A DNA stretch of 33,664 nucleotides. It comes from Spirulina sp. CS-785/01. GTDB lineage: Bacteria > Cyanobacteriota > Cyanobacteriia > Cyanobacteriales > Spirulinaceae. Every line of letters begins with the position of its first letter. Within the stretch, counting starts at the first letter, position 1. This document shows positions 1 through 7,726 of the stretch, piece after piece. The stretch is from contig NZ_JAQMSD010000248.1 in assembly GCF_028330525.1 (NCBI RefSeq), positions 1 through 33,664 on the forward strand, in the 5' to 3' direction. The notes beneath the pieces are model-generated. The model was given only the letters and a program-made list of their open reading frames with translations. It ran no database searches and was not told where the DNA came from. Made by a program: the position numbers and the translations under genes.

Positions 1-8
1 AACAATAA

Positions 9-24
9 CCCCCCCCCCCCCCCC
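9..24 (+). repeat. 16-nt poly-C tract in kinase gene
   Basis: Sixteen consecutive C residues sit just upstream of the kinase lobe. The frame downstream is closed by TAA at 6-8, while one of the other two frames is open through the tract. Slippage here would switch the kinase on or off, but a homopolymer at a sequence end is also a common assembly error. Confidence 0.6.
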
Positions 25-701
25 GTCTGAAAAAAATCGACCGCGATCTCTATGCCCTCGGCCTCACCCTTTACGAATGCCTCACCGGTCATTATCCCTT
101 TGACGAACCCTCCCCCCCTATCGGCAAAACTCCCCCTCTCCCCTCCCAACGCAACCCAGACTTACCCATCACTCAGGAGTTAGAACAATTCCTCCTCAAA
201 CTCATTGCCCCCAAACAAAAAAACCGTTTCAGCAGTGCAAAAGACCTCTTAGACACCCTCAAGCGTCTCTCTCAACCCCCAAAACCGATCACTCCGACTA
301 AAGTCAAAGAAAAACCCCCCAATCCCTATACAGCCAAAACTCCCCCTCCGGTTCTACCCGTCATAACACCAAAACCAAGCAAACAAGTCAGCCTCGACCC
401 CACCGGAAACCACCCCATTCCTAACCAATGTATCGCCATTACCAACGAGGCAGACTGGATGCGCCAATTTTTCTTAACCGACGGCCATTATTGGGTCAAA
501 GGACAACACCTTTGTCAGTGGACAGAAGAATGGTTGCGCGTCTGGAATCTTAGTGAGTTGATAACATCTGGAGTCATTGAACCCGAACCCGACACCGAAC
601 CCGACACCGAACCCAATACCGAACCCGATACCGAATCCAATACCGAACCCGACAAACCTGTTTTTGTCAGTGGAATCGAGAGTATTGACGAATTCCTGTA
701 A
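9..701 (+). CDS. Serine/threonine protein kinase, C-terminal part (5' partial)
   Basis: The reading frame is open from the C tract near the window start to TAA at 699-701. It holds the C-terminal lobe of a eukaryotic-type Ser/Thr kinase: DLYALGLTLYECLTG is subdomain IX with its invariant Asp, and NRFSSAKDLLDTL carries the subdomain XI Arg. The ATP-binding and catalytic loops lie outside the window. A Pro/Lys linker follows, then a Trp-rich stretch I do not recognise (ADWMRQFFLTDGHYWVKG), then a low-complexity tail of EPDT/EPNT tetrapeptides coded by 12-bp repeats. The next gene starts 57 bp downstream on the same strand, so co-transcription is plausible. A kinase beside BREX-type genes recalls PglW, but nothing in the visible part proves that relation. 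The frame has a TAA at 6-8, so the gene enters through the C tract in another frame, or the tract length is wrong. Confidence 0.75.
   Translation, partial: PPPPPRLKKIDRDLYALGLTLYECLTGHYPFDEPSPPIGKTPPLPSQRNPDLPITQELEQFLLKLIAPKQKNRFSSAKDLLDTLKRLSQPPKPITPTKVKEKPPNPYTAKTPPPVLPVITPKPSKQVSLDPTGNHPIPNQCIAITNEADWMRQFFLTDGHYWVKGQHLCQWTEEWLRVWNLSELITSGVIEPEPDTEPDTEPNTEPDTESNTEPDKPVFVSGIESIDEFL
579..650 (+). repeat. In-frame 12-bp tandem repeat (EPDT)
   Basis: About six degenerate copies of a 12-bp unit resembling gaacccgacacc encode an acidic EPDT/EPNT tail at the kinase C-terminus. The unit is a multiple of three, so copy changes keep the frame. Confidence 0.85.
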
Positions 702-758
702 AAGTCCTTCTCCCCTTTATTTTTTCCCAACCGTAAACCTTAACAAACCTCCAAAAAT

Positions 759-2204
759 ATGCACTATCAAGTAACCAAAAATCAGTATAATAACCAAAAA
801 ATCCGAGACATTTTTGGTTCATTAAGCATCGACAAAACCCGCTTACCCTCCAGTGGCCTCACCACCGTTGGAGTCCCTAGTTTCGTAGCCGAATGGTTAC
901 TCGATAAAATTGTCCCCGGAGAAGGGAAACTAACAGCACAAGAACAAGAAAAAGTCAATGGTTTTATTAAAAAAGCCTTCCCTCGGAAAGACGACCGCAA
1001 TGAAATTACCTTTGATCTCACCCAAGGGGATATTAAAAAGCTAATCACCCTCATGAAAGCTCGCGTTACACTTGATAAAAAAGCTGAAAAAATCCCCGAA
1101 CCTATCGCTAAAATTCCCGCTTTAGACTTTGAAGACTGTATAATTTCTACAGACCTCATCGAACAACATAAAATGCTCTTACGGCAAGGCATTTGGGGGA
1201 AAGTAACCCTTGCCATGCAGCCCGATGGAAAAATAGAAATTCTCGACTTTGACCCCTTTCAATGTTCTATCATTGATCCCGATGCCTATGCCAAATTTCG
1301 CAGTCAATTTAACACCGTTCAAGAGTGGAAAGACTTGCTCTTTTGTTCCATGGGATATAACCCCGACCATCCCCATTATACCCCCACCGCAAAAACGTGG
1401 ATATTAGCGCGACTTTTGCCCCTCGTTGAACCCAACTATCACCTGATGGAACTTGCACCCAAAGGGACTGGGAAAAGTTTTGTCTTTGAAAATATTAGTA
1501 GTAAAGTGAGTGTAGTGAGTGGGGGAAAAGTGACTCCTGCCCAATTATTTATTAACGGCAAAAATAAGGAGGTGGGGTTACTCGGTCGTCATGATGTTTT
1601 AGTATTAGATGAAGTGCAGAGTCTCACGTTTGATAACCCCGATGAAGTGATTGGCACATTAAAAACTTATTTAGCCAATGGACGGTATAATCGGTCTGGG
1701 TTTGCAGACATTTCCAGTGATTGTTCTTTGGTAATGTTGGCGAATATTGAACTCACGGAAGACTTAAAACCCCGTAACCCCAATAACTTAATTGCGGACT
1801 TACCCGACTTTTTCAAAGAAACGGCCTTTTTAGACCGCATTTTTGGCATTATTCCGGGATGGGAAATCCCCAAGTTTCAACGGGATATGGTAGCCTCTCA
1901 AGTGGGGTTAAAAATGGACTTTTTTGGGGAGGCATTATTGGGGTTACGGTATGATAACCGTTATTTTACCTATGCTAACCAACACACCCATTTTGAGAAG
2001 GCAACAGTACGGGATCAAAATGCTATTTTAAAGTCTGCGTCGGGGTTTCTCAAGTTATTCTATCCTGATCTTAATTTAACTCCCATGGACTATCAGCGAG
2101 ACTGTCTCGAACCTGCGCGACAGTTACGGCAAGGGATTCGCAATTCGTTGTATTATTTAGATGATGAGTTTCGGTCTTATGGACGGGATATTTTTGTAAG
2201 TTGA
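759..2204 (+). CDS. BrxL-family AAA+ ATPase, short form without Lon domain
   Basis: This 481-residue protein looks like the ATPase core of BrxL, the Lon-like component of BREX phage defence. Visible signatures are Walker A in ELAPKGTGKSFVFEN (about residues 232-245), the block SGGKVTPAQLF just after it, Walker B in DVLVLDEVQS (about 280-288) and the arginine-containing segment FLDRIFGIIPGW. Full-length BrxL proteins are nearer 650-700 residues and end in an S16 protease domain with a Ser-Lys dyad. This one stops after the ATPase and a helical tail, as in the shorter TIGR02688-type members. BrxL rings bind DNA and are thought to act on phage DNA or replication. The start at ATG 759 has no strong Shine-Dalgarno sequence. 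It lies between the kinase (57 bp upstream) and the cysteine desulfurase (44 bp downstream). The family is a confident call; membership of a working BREX system is inference. Confidence 0.8.
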   Translation: MHYQVTKNQYNNQKIRDIFGSLSIDKTRLPSSGLTTVGVPSFVAEWLLDKIVPGEGKLTAQEQEKVNGFIKKAFPRKDDRNEITFDLTQGDIKKLITLMKARVTLDKKAEKIPEPIAKIPALDFEDCIISTDLIEQHKMLLRQGIWGKVTLAMQPDGKIEILDFDPFQCSIIDPDAYAKFRSQFNTVQEWKDLLFCSMGYNPDHPHYTPTAKTWILARLLPLVEPNYHLMELAPKGTGKSFVFENISSKVSVVSGGKVTPAQLFINGKNKEVGLLGRHDVLVLDEVQSLTFDNPDEVIGTLKTYLANGRYNRSGFADISSDCSLVMLANIELTEDLKPRNPNNLIADLPDFFKETAFLDRIFGIIPGWEIPKFQRDMVASQVGLKMDFFGEALLGLRYDNRYFTYANQHTHFEKATVRDQNAILKSASGFLKLFYPDLNLTPMDYQRDCLEPARQLRQGIRNSLYYLDDEFRSYGRDIFVS

Positions 2205-2248
2205 TAAACAACAAACAACCAACAACAAAGAACAAACAACCAACCAAA
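2205..2248 (+). repeat. A/C-rich spacer of caacaaa-type repeats
   Basis: The 44-bp spacer between the BrxL-type gene and the cysteine desulfurase consists of repeated caacaaa/aacaacc units. The same kind of filler precedes the diguanylate cyclase gene (26680-26715), so it is a genome-wide spacer element, not part of the protein. Confidence 0.7.
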
Positions 2249-3397
2249 ATGACTAAACCCATTTATCTAGACTACCAAGCAACAACCCCCGTTGATCCGA
2301 GGGTGGCGGATAAAATGTTATATTATCTGACGACGGCTTTTGGGAATGCCAGTAGTGTAGATCATAGCTATGGGGATGAAGCAGATAAGGCCGTGAAAGA
2401 CGCGAAACGCGCGATCGCAACATTAATCCAAACCTCCCCCAAAACCCTCACCTTCACCTCCGGGGCCACCGAAAGCATTAACTTAGCCATCCAAGGGAGT
2501 CCCTCCCGACAACAAACCCCCCGCATTGCCCTTTCTCCCCTCGAACATCGGGCCGTTTTGGATACTTGCAAAGCCTTAGAACAACAAGGTAAAGTCGAGT
2601 TAGTCTTCTTAAACGTCAATTCCCAAGGCCAACTGGACTTAGACCACCTCGAAACCGTCTTAAAACAGGGAGTCGGGTTACTCTGCCTCATGGCCGCAAA
2701 CAACGAAATTGGCACAATTTACCCCCTCGCAACCATCGGCCAATTAGCCCAACAATACCAAGTCCCCTGGTTATGTGATGGGACACAAGCAGTAGGCAAA
2801 ATTCCCCTCAACTTTGAAGACTGGGGAATAACTTATTTAGCCCTCTCCGCCCATAAATTATACGGCCCCAAAGGAATTGGCGCGTTAGCAGTGCGAAAAG
2901 ACTATCATTTATCCCCCCTTTTCTTCGGAGGAGGCCACCAAAGGGGACTCCGTTCAGGAACGCTGAATGTGCCGGGAATTGCGGCATTTGGGGAAGCCTG
3001 CCGTTTACGTCAACAGGAAATGACCTCCGATGAGGCCGACATTGCCAGAAAACGGGACTCCCTCCAAAAGACACTGCAAGCAAACCTTCCCCATCTAGTC
3101 GTCAACGGAGATCAAACCGCAAGGTTAGCGGGCAATTTGCACATTTCCCTTCCCGATATCCCCAATAGTGCCATTATCGCCCGTATTCGTCACCAGTTAG
3201 CCCTCTCTACGGGGGCAGCTTGTTCTTCTGGGGTAGAAACCCCCTCCCACGTCCTACGGGCTATTGGCCTCCCTGACTCCCTGATAGAAGGGTCATTACG
3301 CCTCAGTGTAGGCAAGTTTACCACAGAGGCAGATATCGAAAAAGCGGCAGAGGTTCTCGTTGATGCGGTTAAACAAATTGAGGCACTTTTAAAGTAA
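2249..3397 (+). CDS. Cysteine desulfurase (NifS/IscS/DndA type)
   Basis: A PLP-dependent class V aminotransferase that would remove sulfur from cysteine as an enzyme persulfide. The N-terminus YLDYQATTPVDPRV is typical of NifS/IscS. The PLP lysine is K203 in SAHKLYGPKG, and the persulfide cysteine is C325 in STGAACSSG. The RSGTLNVPGI substrate-binding block is present. Length (382 residues) is normal. I start at ATG 2249. The frame can be extended to a TTG at 2201, but that adds only Asn/Lys/Gln residues coded by a caacaaa-type spacer repeat. The gene follows the BrxL-type gene by 44 bp on the same strand, with no scaffold protein or regulator nearby. That favours sulfur supply to a defence or modification pathway (as DndA does in phosphorothioation) over housekeeping Fe-S assembly, but this is inferred from position only. 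Confidence 0.88.
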   Translation: MTKPIYLDYQATTPVDPRVADKMLYYLTTAFGNASSVDHSYGDEADKAVKDAKRAIATLIQTSPKTLTFTSGATESINLAIQGSPSRQQTPRIALSPLEHRAVLDTCKALEQQGKVELVFLNVNSQGQLDLDHLETVLKQGVGLLCLMAANNEIGTIYPLATIGQLAQQYQVPWLCDGTQAVGKIPLNFEDWGITYLALSAHKLYGPKGIGALAVRKDYHLSPLFFGGGHQRGLRSGTLNVPGIAAFGEACRLRQQEMTSDEADIARKRDSLQKTLQANLPHLVVNGDQTARLAGNLHISLPDIPNSAIIARIRHQLALSTGAACSSGVETPSHVLRAIGLPDSLIEGSLRLSVGKFTTEADIEKAAEVLVDAVKQIEALLK

Positions 3398-3602
3398 AAT
3401 TATTAATTAAGGTTTGCTGAATAAGTATTAAATTTAATGTAAGCTCTAAAGGGCTTACTACGAACTTATAACGATTAACCGGATGTCATATGAGGCTAGG
3501 GAATAGGAAACAGGAAATACAGAAAATTCTGGTGTACCTTACCAGCTTGAAAAGTGCTATATAATATTTGATTGTTACTGAAAATTTGTTACTGAAAAAT
3601 TA
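3398..3602. other. Intergenic region with repeats only
   Basis: This gap between two convergent gene sets contains a ttgctgaataagt element, one copy of the palindromic repeat A (3439-3470), a gggaatagg/aaacagg heptamer stretch around 3499-3518 and the 14-bp array next to hepT. No further coding frame was found. Confidence 0.6.
3439..3470 (+). repeat. Dispersed palindromic repeat A
   Basis: The core is near-palindromic (gtaagctctaaagggcttac) followed by tacgaactta. Related copies occur at 16877, 16941, and inverted at 22869 and 22926. Confidence 0.75.
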
Positions 3603-3616
3603 TTACTGAAAATTAG
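3575..3616 (-). repeat. 14-bp tandem repeat containing the hepT stop codon
   Basis: Three copies of ttactgaaaa with 4-bp spacers start at 3575, 3589 and 3603. The third is the end of hepT (Phe-Gln-stop on the minus strand), so the gene terminus has been duplicated downstream. Confidence 0.75.
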
Positions 3617-3956
3617 ATAAATCCTTGAGAATTTTAGCAATAATTGGTTCTAGAGTTGGAAGGTCTTGATGTACAGTATCCCAGAGAACCCGCAAGTTTA
3701 CGCCAAAATATTGATGAATCATTTTATCTCGCATTCCTGCAATACTTTTCCACTGAACTTGAGGATAAATATTACGTATTGAGGGAGGAATATTTTTGGT
3801 TGCTTCTCCGACAATTTCAATGGCACGGGTTACGGCAAAGATAGTTTTTTGATCGCTGATAAATTCCTCAAAACTCATATCCGCAACGAATTGCTGTGCG
3901 GCGATAATAGCGTCTAATATATCTTGCAAATAATCTTCCAATTGGCGGGAAGTCAT
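3603..3956 (-). CDS. hepT: HepT-type toxin (DUF86, HEPN RNase)
   Basis: A 117-residue helical HEPN protein of the DUF86 family, the toxin of HepT-MntA modules. The catalytic RX4HXY motif is intact: R76, H81 and Y83 in GMRDKMIHQYFG. In studied systems HepT cleaves RNA and its partner MntA silences it by transferring AMP to the motif tyrosine. The start ATG overlaps the mntA stop codon as ATGA, so the two should be translationally coupled. The length is typical for the family. The 3' end lies inside a 14-bp tandem repeat. Sitting downstream of a very large ATPase gene on the same strand, it may act as an abortive-infection arm of a defence locus, or simply be an addiction module in the island. 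Confidence 0.93.
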   Translation of the reverse strand: MTSRQLEDYLQDILDAIIAAQQFVADMSFEEFISDQKTIFAVTRAIEIVGEATKNIPPSIRNIYPQVQWKSIAGMRDKMIHQYFGVNLRVLWDTVHQDLPTLEPIIAKILKDLSNFQ

Positions 3957-4252
3957 AAATAAATCACCTCTTGTAAAATGCGTTCCCCAATTCGCGGTTT
4001 TAGTCCTTCTTTCATCACCAAATCAACTTTATGTTTCAGGAGTTCACTAAGCTCATTTTCCAATTGACAAAAGGTTAATAACCCAAACCGAGCAGTTGGT
4101 TCAAACTCCACTAATAAATCAATATCACTGTCTTCGGTTTGTTCTCCCCGCACAAAAGAGCCAAAAATGCCCATTTGACTGACTTTATATTGCTCTTGTA
4201 TTTGCGGAAAATATTGCCGTAAGGTGTTTTGAATATTCTGTAAATTTTGCAT
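3953..4252 (-). CDS. mntA: MntA-type nucleotidyltransferase antitoxin
   Basis: A 99-residue minimal nucleotidyltransferase. The pol-beta-fold signature GSX10DXD is complete: G31-S32 in GSFVRGEQ, then D43 and D45 in DSDIDLLVEF. In characterised pairs this enzyme inactivates HepT by (oligo)AMPylation. It overlaps hepT by 4 bp (ATGA). The start is 30 bp after the stop of the upstream 1147-residue ATPase gene, so all three genes can sit on one transcript. No separate promoter is obvious in that 30-bp gap. Confidence 0.93.
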   Translation of the reverse strand: MQNLQNIQNTLRQYFPQIQEQYKVSQMGIFGSFVRGEQTEDSDIDLLVEFEPTARFGLLTFCQLENELSELLKHKVDLVMKEGLKPRIGERILQEVIYL

Positions 4253-4282
4253 CAGTCAATCTTTTTAATCATCAATGACTAA

Positions 4283-7200
4283 TTATCCATCATCCAAAAT
4301 GGCCTCACTCAACTGGGCTAAAAACGCCTGTTGTCGTTGGGGGTTATCTTTTAAAATGGGGTTTTGTAAGACAGATTGTACCAAATCGGCCACGCGATCG
4401 CGCTGTTCCTCCTCCACCCAGATCATCCGGTGTATTTCCTGGCCATCTGTACCCGTCATGGTAAAGCGACGCACTTCCACTCCCTCACTGGGGGATACGG
4501 CCTCCTCTTGCAATGCTTCTAAGTTGTGGAAACGACGAGCCAGATCAGCTAAATTACTCTCAAATACTGTAAAATCTTGATCAGACCAGGATTCTGGCGG
4601 TTTATCAGCAACAATCATTAACAGAGACTCCAACCAAACCCGGTCTGACTTGCTATCATCAATGGCAGCACGGGTAAACCGATTTAACATCGACTCCACA
4701 CATTTATCAATTAACGGGTTAGCACGGTTGCGTAAATCTTCCCGCAGTTGAGTCTCCTCACTCCGTACCCCAAAGGCAGTATAAAGCAGCGTCTTGCACT
4801 CCTGCAACAGGGCATCATAAGCCCCATTAATCTCTTTTAACGCAGCAATGAGCTTATTTCGTAATGTGGCCGCAATTTGACTATTATCCCCCTTTTCTGT
4901 GCCAATGGGGGGTAAATTGCACGCTTGGGGGAGTTTCGTGAACAGTAACTCATCGGGTTCTACGGTATGCTGTAAAGCGTGTAAGACTGCCAACGCTTCT
5001 TTACTCAGTCGTTGAGTTTTGCGGGTATAGGGGGGAAGTTGTTTGATAAACCGATACAGGGGTTTAACCACCGTTAACAGGGTACTATTGCGGACTTTAC
5101 TGCCTTTTTTCCCTTTCGACTGACTGAGGATAGTTTCTAACTCTCGGAAAACCTGCGATCGCAATCCTTCTATCGCAAAGAATTTTACCGCAAACCGAGC
5201 CGGAGCTTTCACCAACAATTCAAAATGTTCCGGCCCCAACACCGGAATAAAAGTCCCCTCCTGATACACCCCCACATTATCACTATTATGCAGCAAATAA
5301 GCCGCCAACAACACCGGAATCATCCCCCCCTTCACCCCATAGGGCGGTTGTGCCAAATCATCGTATAATTGACCGATAGAACGGGGTTTCTCCCGGGCCT
5401 CCCAACAAAAATCCTCAATCTTATCCCAAACTGCGCCAATATCTGTATTAGGACTATCCTTGCGTTGAGAGGATTTAAGCGCAGGATAAAACCCCCATTG
5501 GCCGTCCTCATAGCGATGAATACCCGTTGCTTCCAACAACGACTTATACAGACTCACCTCCGGCCCATATCCCGTTAACCCTAACCTCTCTTGATCTCCC
5601 TTCTCCAACATCGCAGTTAACAACTTCCGTCTGGCCTTTGATCCTTGCGTCGTCAAACTGCGTCGATTAATCAACTCATTCCAAAGAATCGGCGTTTTAC
5701 AATAAACAGTATCGCACACTTGAGACAACTTAACCTTAAAATCCTGAATCTGTCCCAACCGTTCCGGTTTCCCCTCAACCCAACAATCATTATAGGCCAA
5801 CGCCCCCGTTAATGCCTGTTCTAACGTCTGCATTAACCGTTGTTCCGCTTCTCCTACCCGATACCGCACCTCCTTGCGGGCCACCCCATCCGTCTGTAAC
5901 TCCGCGGCCTCCTGTTGCATTTGTCGTAAGGCCACATATTCCCGTGCTTGCAACCGTAACGGGTTTAAATAGGTTAACGGTAATAATAAAAAGGGTTTCC
6001 CGTCTGCGGTATGTGCGGGAATATCCGAGGGAATATTGTCCTCTAACCAATAACCAATCATCCCATCACTCTCCATCTCTGCACAAGACAGTTGCGATAA
6101 ATCTTGATCTTGTTCTAAATACAAGCGTTCAAAATAACGCAACGTTCCCGTTTTGTAACTATGTCGTTGGGCCACCACAGGTTTCAGGGGACGAAACTCG
6201 CTGAGTAATTGCGCTAACGGGGTTTGTATCCCTTCTAAATACTTCGCCAACTCTAGATCAACATTAAAATCCGATCCCTGCCATAAGCGTAACTCGTCAA
6301 TTTGCCGACGATAATGAATCACCCCCTGGTCCAATAATTCTTGAATGGCCGGGTGAAACTCATCTTCTCTGACTGTCGCCCCATTATCTGTTAATGCTAA
6401 CGTAACTAAACGACGAGTTGCTTTAGCTACTCCCGTGGTGGTGACAAGATTTAAAATTGCGATCGCTTTTAAAACCCGTAACCTCTCCTCATCCAAATAC
6501 TGCGCATCGGCAATTAAATCCTGAATTTCTACCCATCGTTGCAAATGGGGCCGATAGGCCAACCCCATCCCCGTTGCCGCGAGAAAATAATCATAAAGAC
6601 GGTCTAATTTTAACGTCGGGAAAGCATGGATATCAAACGGCACATCCTTTAAAAATCGTTGCAACGAAAACGGTTCAGCACTGGTGAGAAAAGTAAACAG
6701 AGAGCGATCGTTCTGGGCATAGCGATGGCATAATGTAGGCAACACCAACGCGGTTAGAGGGTGCAAAGGATAAACCCCCATAATTAACTCCTTCGTCACC
6801 TCCTCCCCCAGTAACGTCTCCCGTAAACAGTCCACCCAGTCTTCCGCGTATTGATGCAAAGCCCGACTAAATTTTGTGGTATCTTGGGGTTGAATCGCCT
6901 GGGCAATCAAGCGCATCATCTGGGGGGCCGACTCCGTAAAAGGGATATCTTCAAAACGGCCTTGAATCTTCGCCCACTCATTACGCTGCACCGAGGCCAA
7001 ATGTTGGCTATAATCCCCAAAGGCTTGGTGTAATATCCCCAGTACATACAGGGAAATTTGACCATCTTGAGCCAGTTCTGCTAACTGTTGTAAGAGATAG
7101 AGATCAGCAGTCCCCCCCTGATAGGCCGCATATTCTAAATTCTTCCCCAACTCATCTACAATGAGAAAAACCCCCGTTTGGGAGACTTCTGCAAGGGTCT

Positions 7201-7726
7201 GAATCGCTGCTATAATCCCTTGGGAATGCTCAGGACTCACCTCCTGTAAGACCTGAGTTATTTTTTTGGGCGGTTGTTTCCCTTGGTATCGCCAAAACCG
7301 TTCCACCCCCTGCTGTATCCCCCGTAAAATCGTCGCCCCAATTGGCTCTCTCGCGCCCGTTGCCACCGCTTGCACCAAACCTTGGGGGGGGATATCCTTC
7401 ACTAAACTCTGATAGTCTGAACCGCCTTCTAGGGTCTTCTCAGCAATGTTTAACGCCGTTTGTCGCACCTCACTTTCTAGGGGGGCCGTCAAGGCCGCCA
7501 CATAATGAGCAAACGCTGATTTTCCCGTCCCATAGACACTGGTTAACGTCCAAGCGGGACTCCCCTCCCCCTGAAACCCGTTTAAAATGCGGCGGAGGGC
7601 TTCTAGGGAGCGTTCTGTAAAAATATACCCTTGAACCGCCGAAGGTTGCTCAATATCCCGTTCTAAGTTCACAGAACGGGCATAGCGACGGTTGAGGATA
7701 AAATAATCGGCAAGGGGTTGAGTCAT
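4283..7726 (-). CDS. Large P-loop ATPase, possibly BrxC/PglY-like
   Basis: A 1147-residue protein with an N-terminal P-loop: TSVYGTGKSAFAHYV is a Walker A variant (Ser for the first Gly) about 65 residues in. A Walker B segment, FLIVDELGKNLEYA, follows near residue 195. A DELGK(F/N)LEYA block after a YGTGKS loop resembles the large BREX P-loop proteins BrxC/PglY and similar defence ATPases; I cannot assign the exact family. The rest is long and mostly helical, with no membrane segment and no nuclease motif that I can recognise. I choose ATG at 7726 (MTQPLADYF). An upstream TTG at 7771 would add 15 residues coded partly by an inverted-repeat element (ggagacgctcc). mntA begins 30 bp downstream. 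The gene converges with the BrxL/desulfurase run. Defence function is inferred from context. Confidence 0.6.
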   Translation of the reverse strand: MTQPLADYFILNRRYARSVNLERDIEQPSAVQGYIFTERSLEALRRILNGFQGEGSPAWTLTSVYGTGKSAFAHYVAALTAPLESEVRQTALNIAEKTLEGGSDYQSLVKDIPPQGLVQAVATGAREPIGATILRGIQQGVERFWRYQGKQPPKKITQVLQEVSPEHSQGIIAAIQTLAEVSQTGVFLIVDELGKNLEYAAYQGGTADLYLLQQLAELAQDGQISLYVLGILHQAFGDYSQHLASVQRNEWAKIQGRFEDIPFTESAPQMMRLIAQAIQPQDTTKFSRALHQYAEDWVDCLRETLLGEEVTKELIMGVYPLHPLTALVLPTLCHRYAQNDRSLFTFLTSAEPFSLQRFLKDVPFDIHAFPTLKLDRLYDYFLAATGMGLAYRPHLQRWVEIQDLIADAQYLDEERLRVLKAIAILNLVTTTGVAKATRRLVTLALTDNGATVREDEFHPAIQELLDQGVIHYRRQIDELRLWQGSDFNVDLELAKYLEGIQTPLAQLLSEFRPLKPVVAQRHSYKTGTLRYFERLYLEQDQDLSQLSCAEMESDGMIGYWLEDNIPSDIPAHTADGKPFLLLPLTYLNPLRLQAREYVALRQMQQEAAELQTDGVARKEVRYRVGEAEQRLMQTLEQALTGALAYNDCWVEGKPERLGQIQDFKVKLSQVCDTVYCKTPILWNELINRRSLTTQGSKARRKLLTAMLEKGDQERLGLTGYGPEVSLYKSLLEATGIHRYEDGQWGFYPALKSSQRKDSPNTDIGAVWDKIEDFCWEAREKPRSIGQLYDDLAQPPYGVKGGMIPVLLAAYLLHNSDNVGVYQEGTFIPVLGPEHFELLVKAPARFAVKFFAIEGLRSQVFRELETILSQSKGKKGSKVRNSTLLTVVKPLYRFIKQLPPYTRKTQRLSKEALAVLHALQHTVEPDELLFTKLPQACNLPPIGTEKGDNSQIAATLRNKLIAALKEINGAYDALLQECKTLLYTAFGVRSEETQLREDLRNRANPLIDKCVESMLNRFTRAAIDDSKSDRVWLESLLMIVADKPPESWSDQDFTVFESNLADLARRFHNLEALQEEAVSPSEGVEVRRFTMTGTDGQEIHRMIWVEEEQRDRVADLVQSVLQNPILKDNPQRQQAFLAQLSEAILDDG

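Noticed and set aside
515-730. Antisense frame rich in Gly-Ser-Val over the kinase tail
   Set aside because: It is the reverse reading of the 12-bp EPDT repeat.
2201-2248. N-terminal extension of the cysteine desulfurase from TTG 2201
   Set aside because: It translates an A/C-rich spacer repeat. The conserved family N-terminus starts right after ATG 2249.
5812-6204. 130-codon antisense frame inside the large ATPase gene
   Set aside because: It is a Pro-rich shadow of a long, well-supported gene with no family features.
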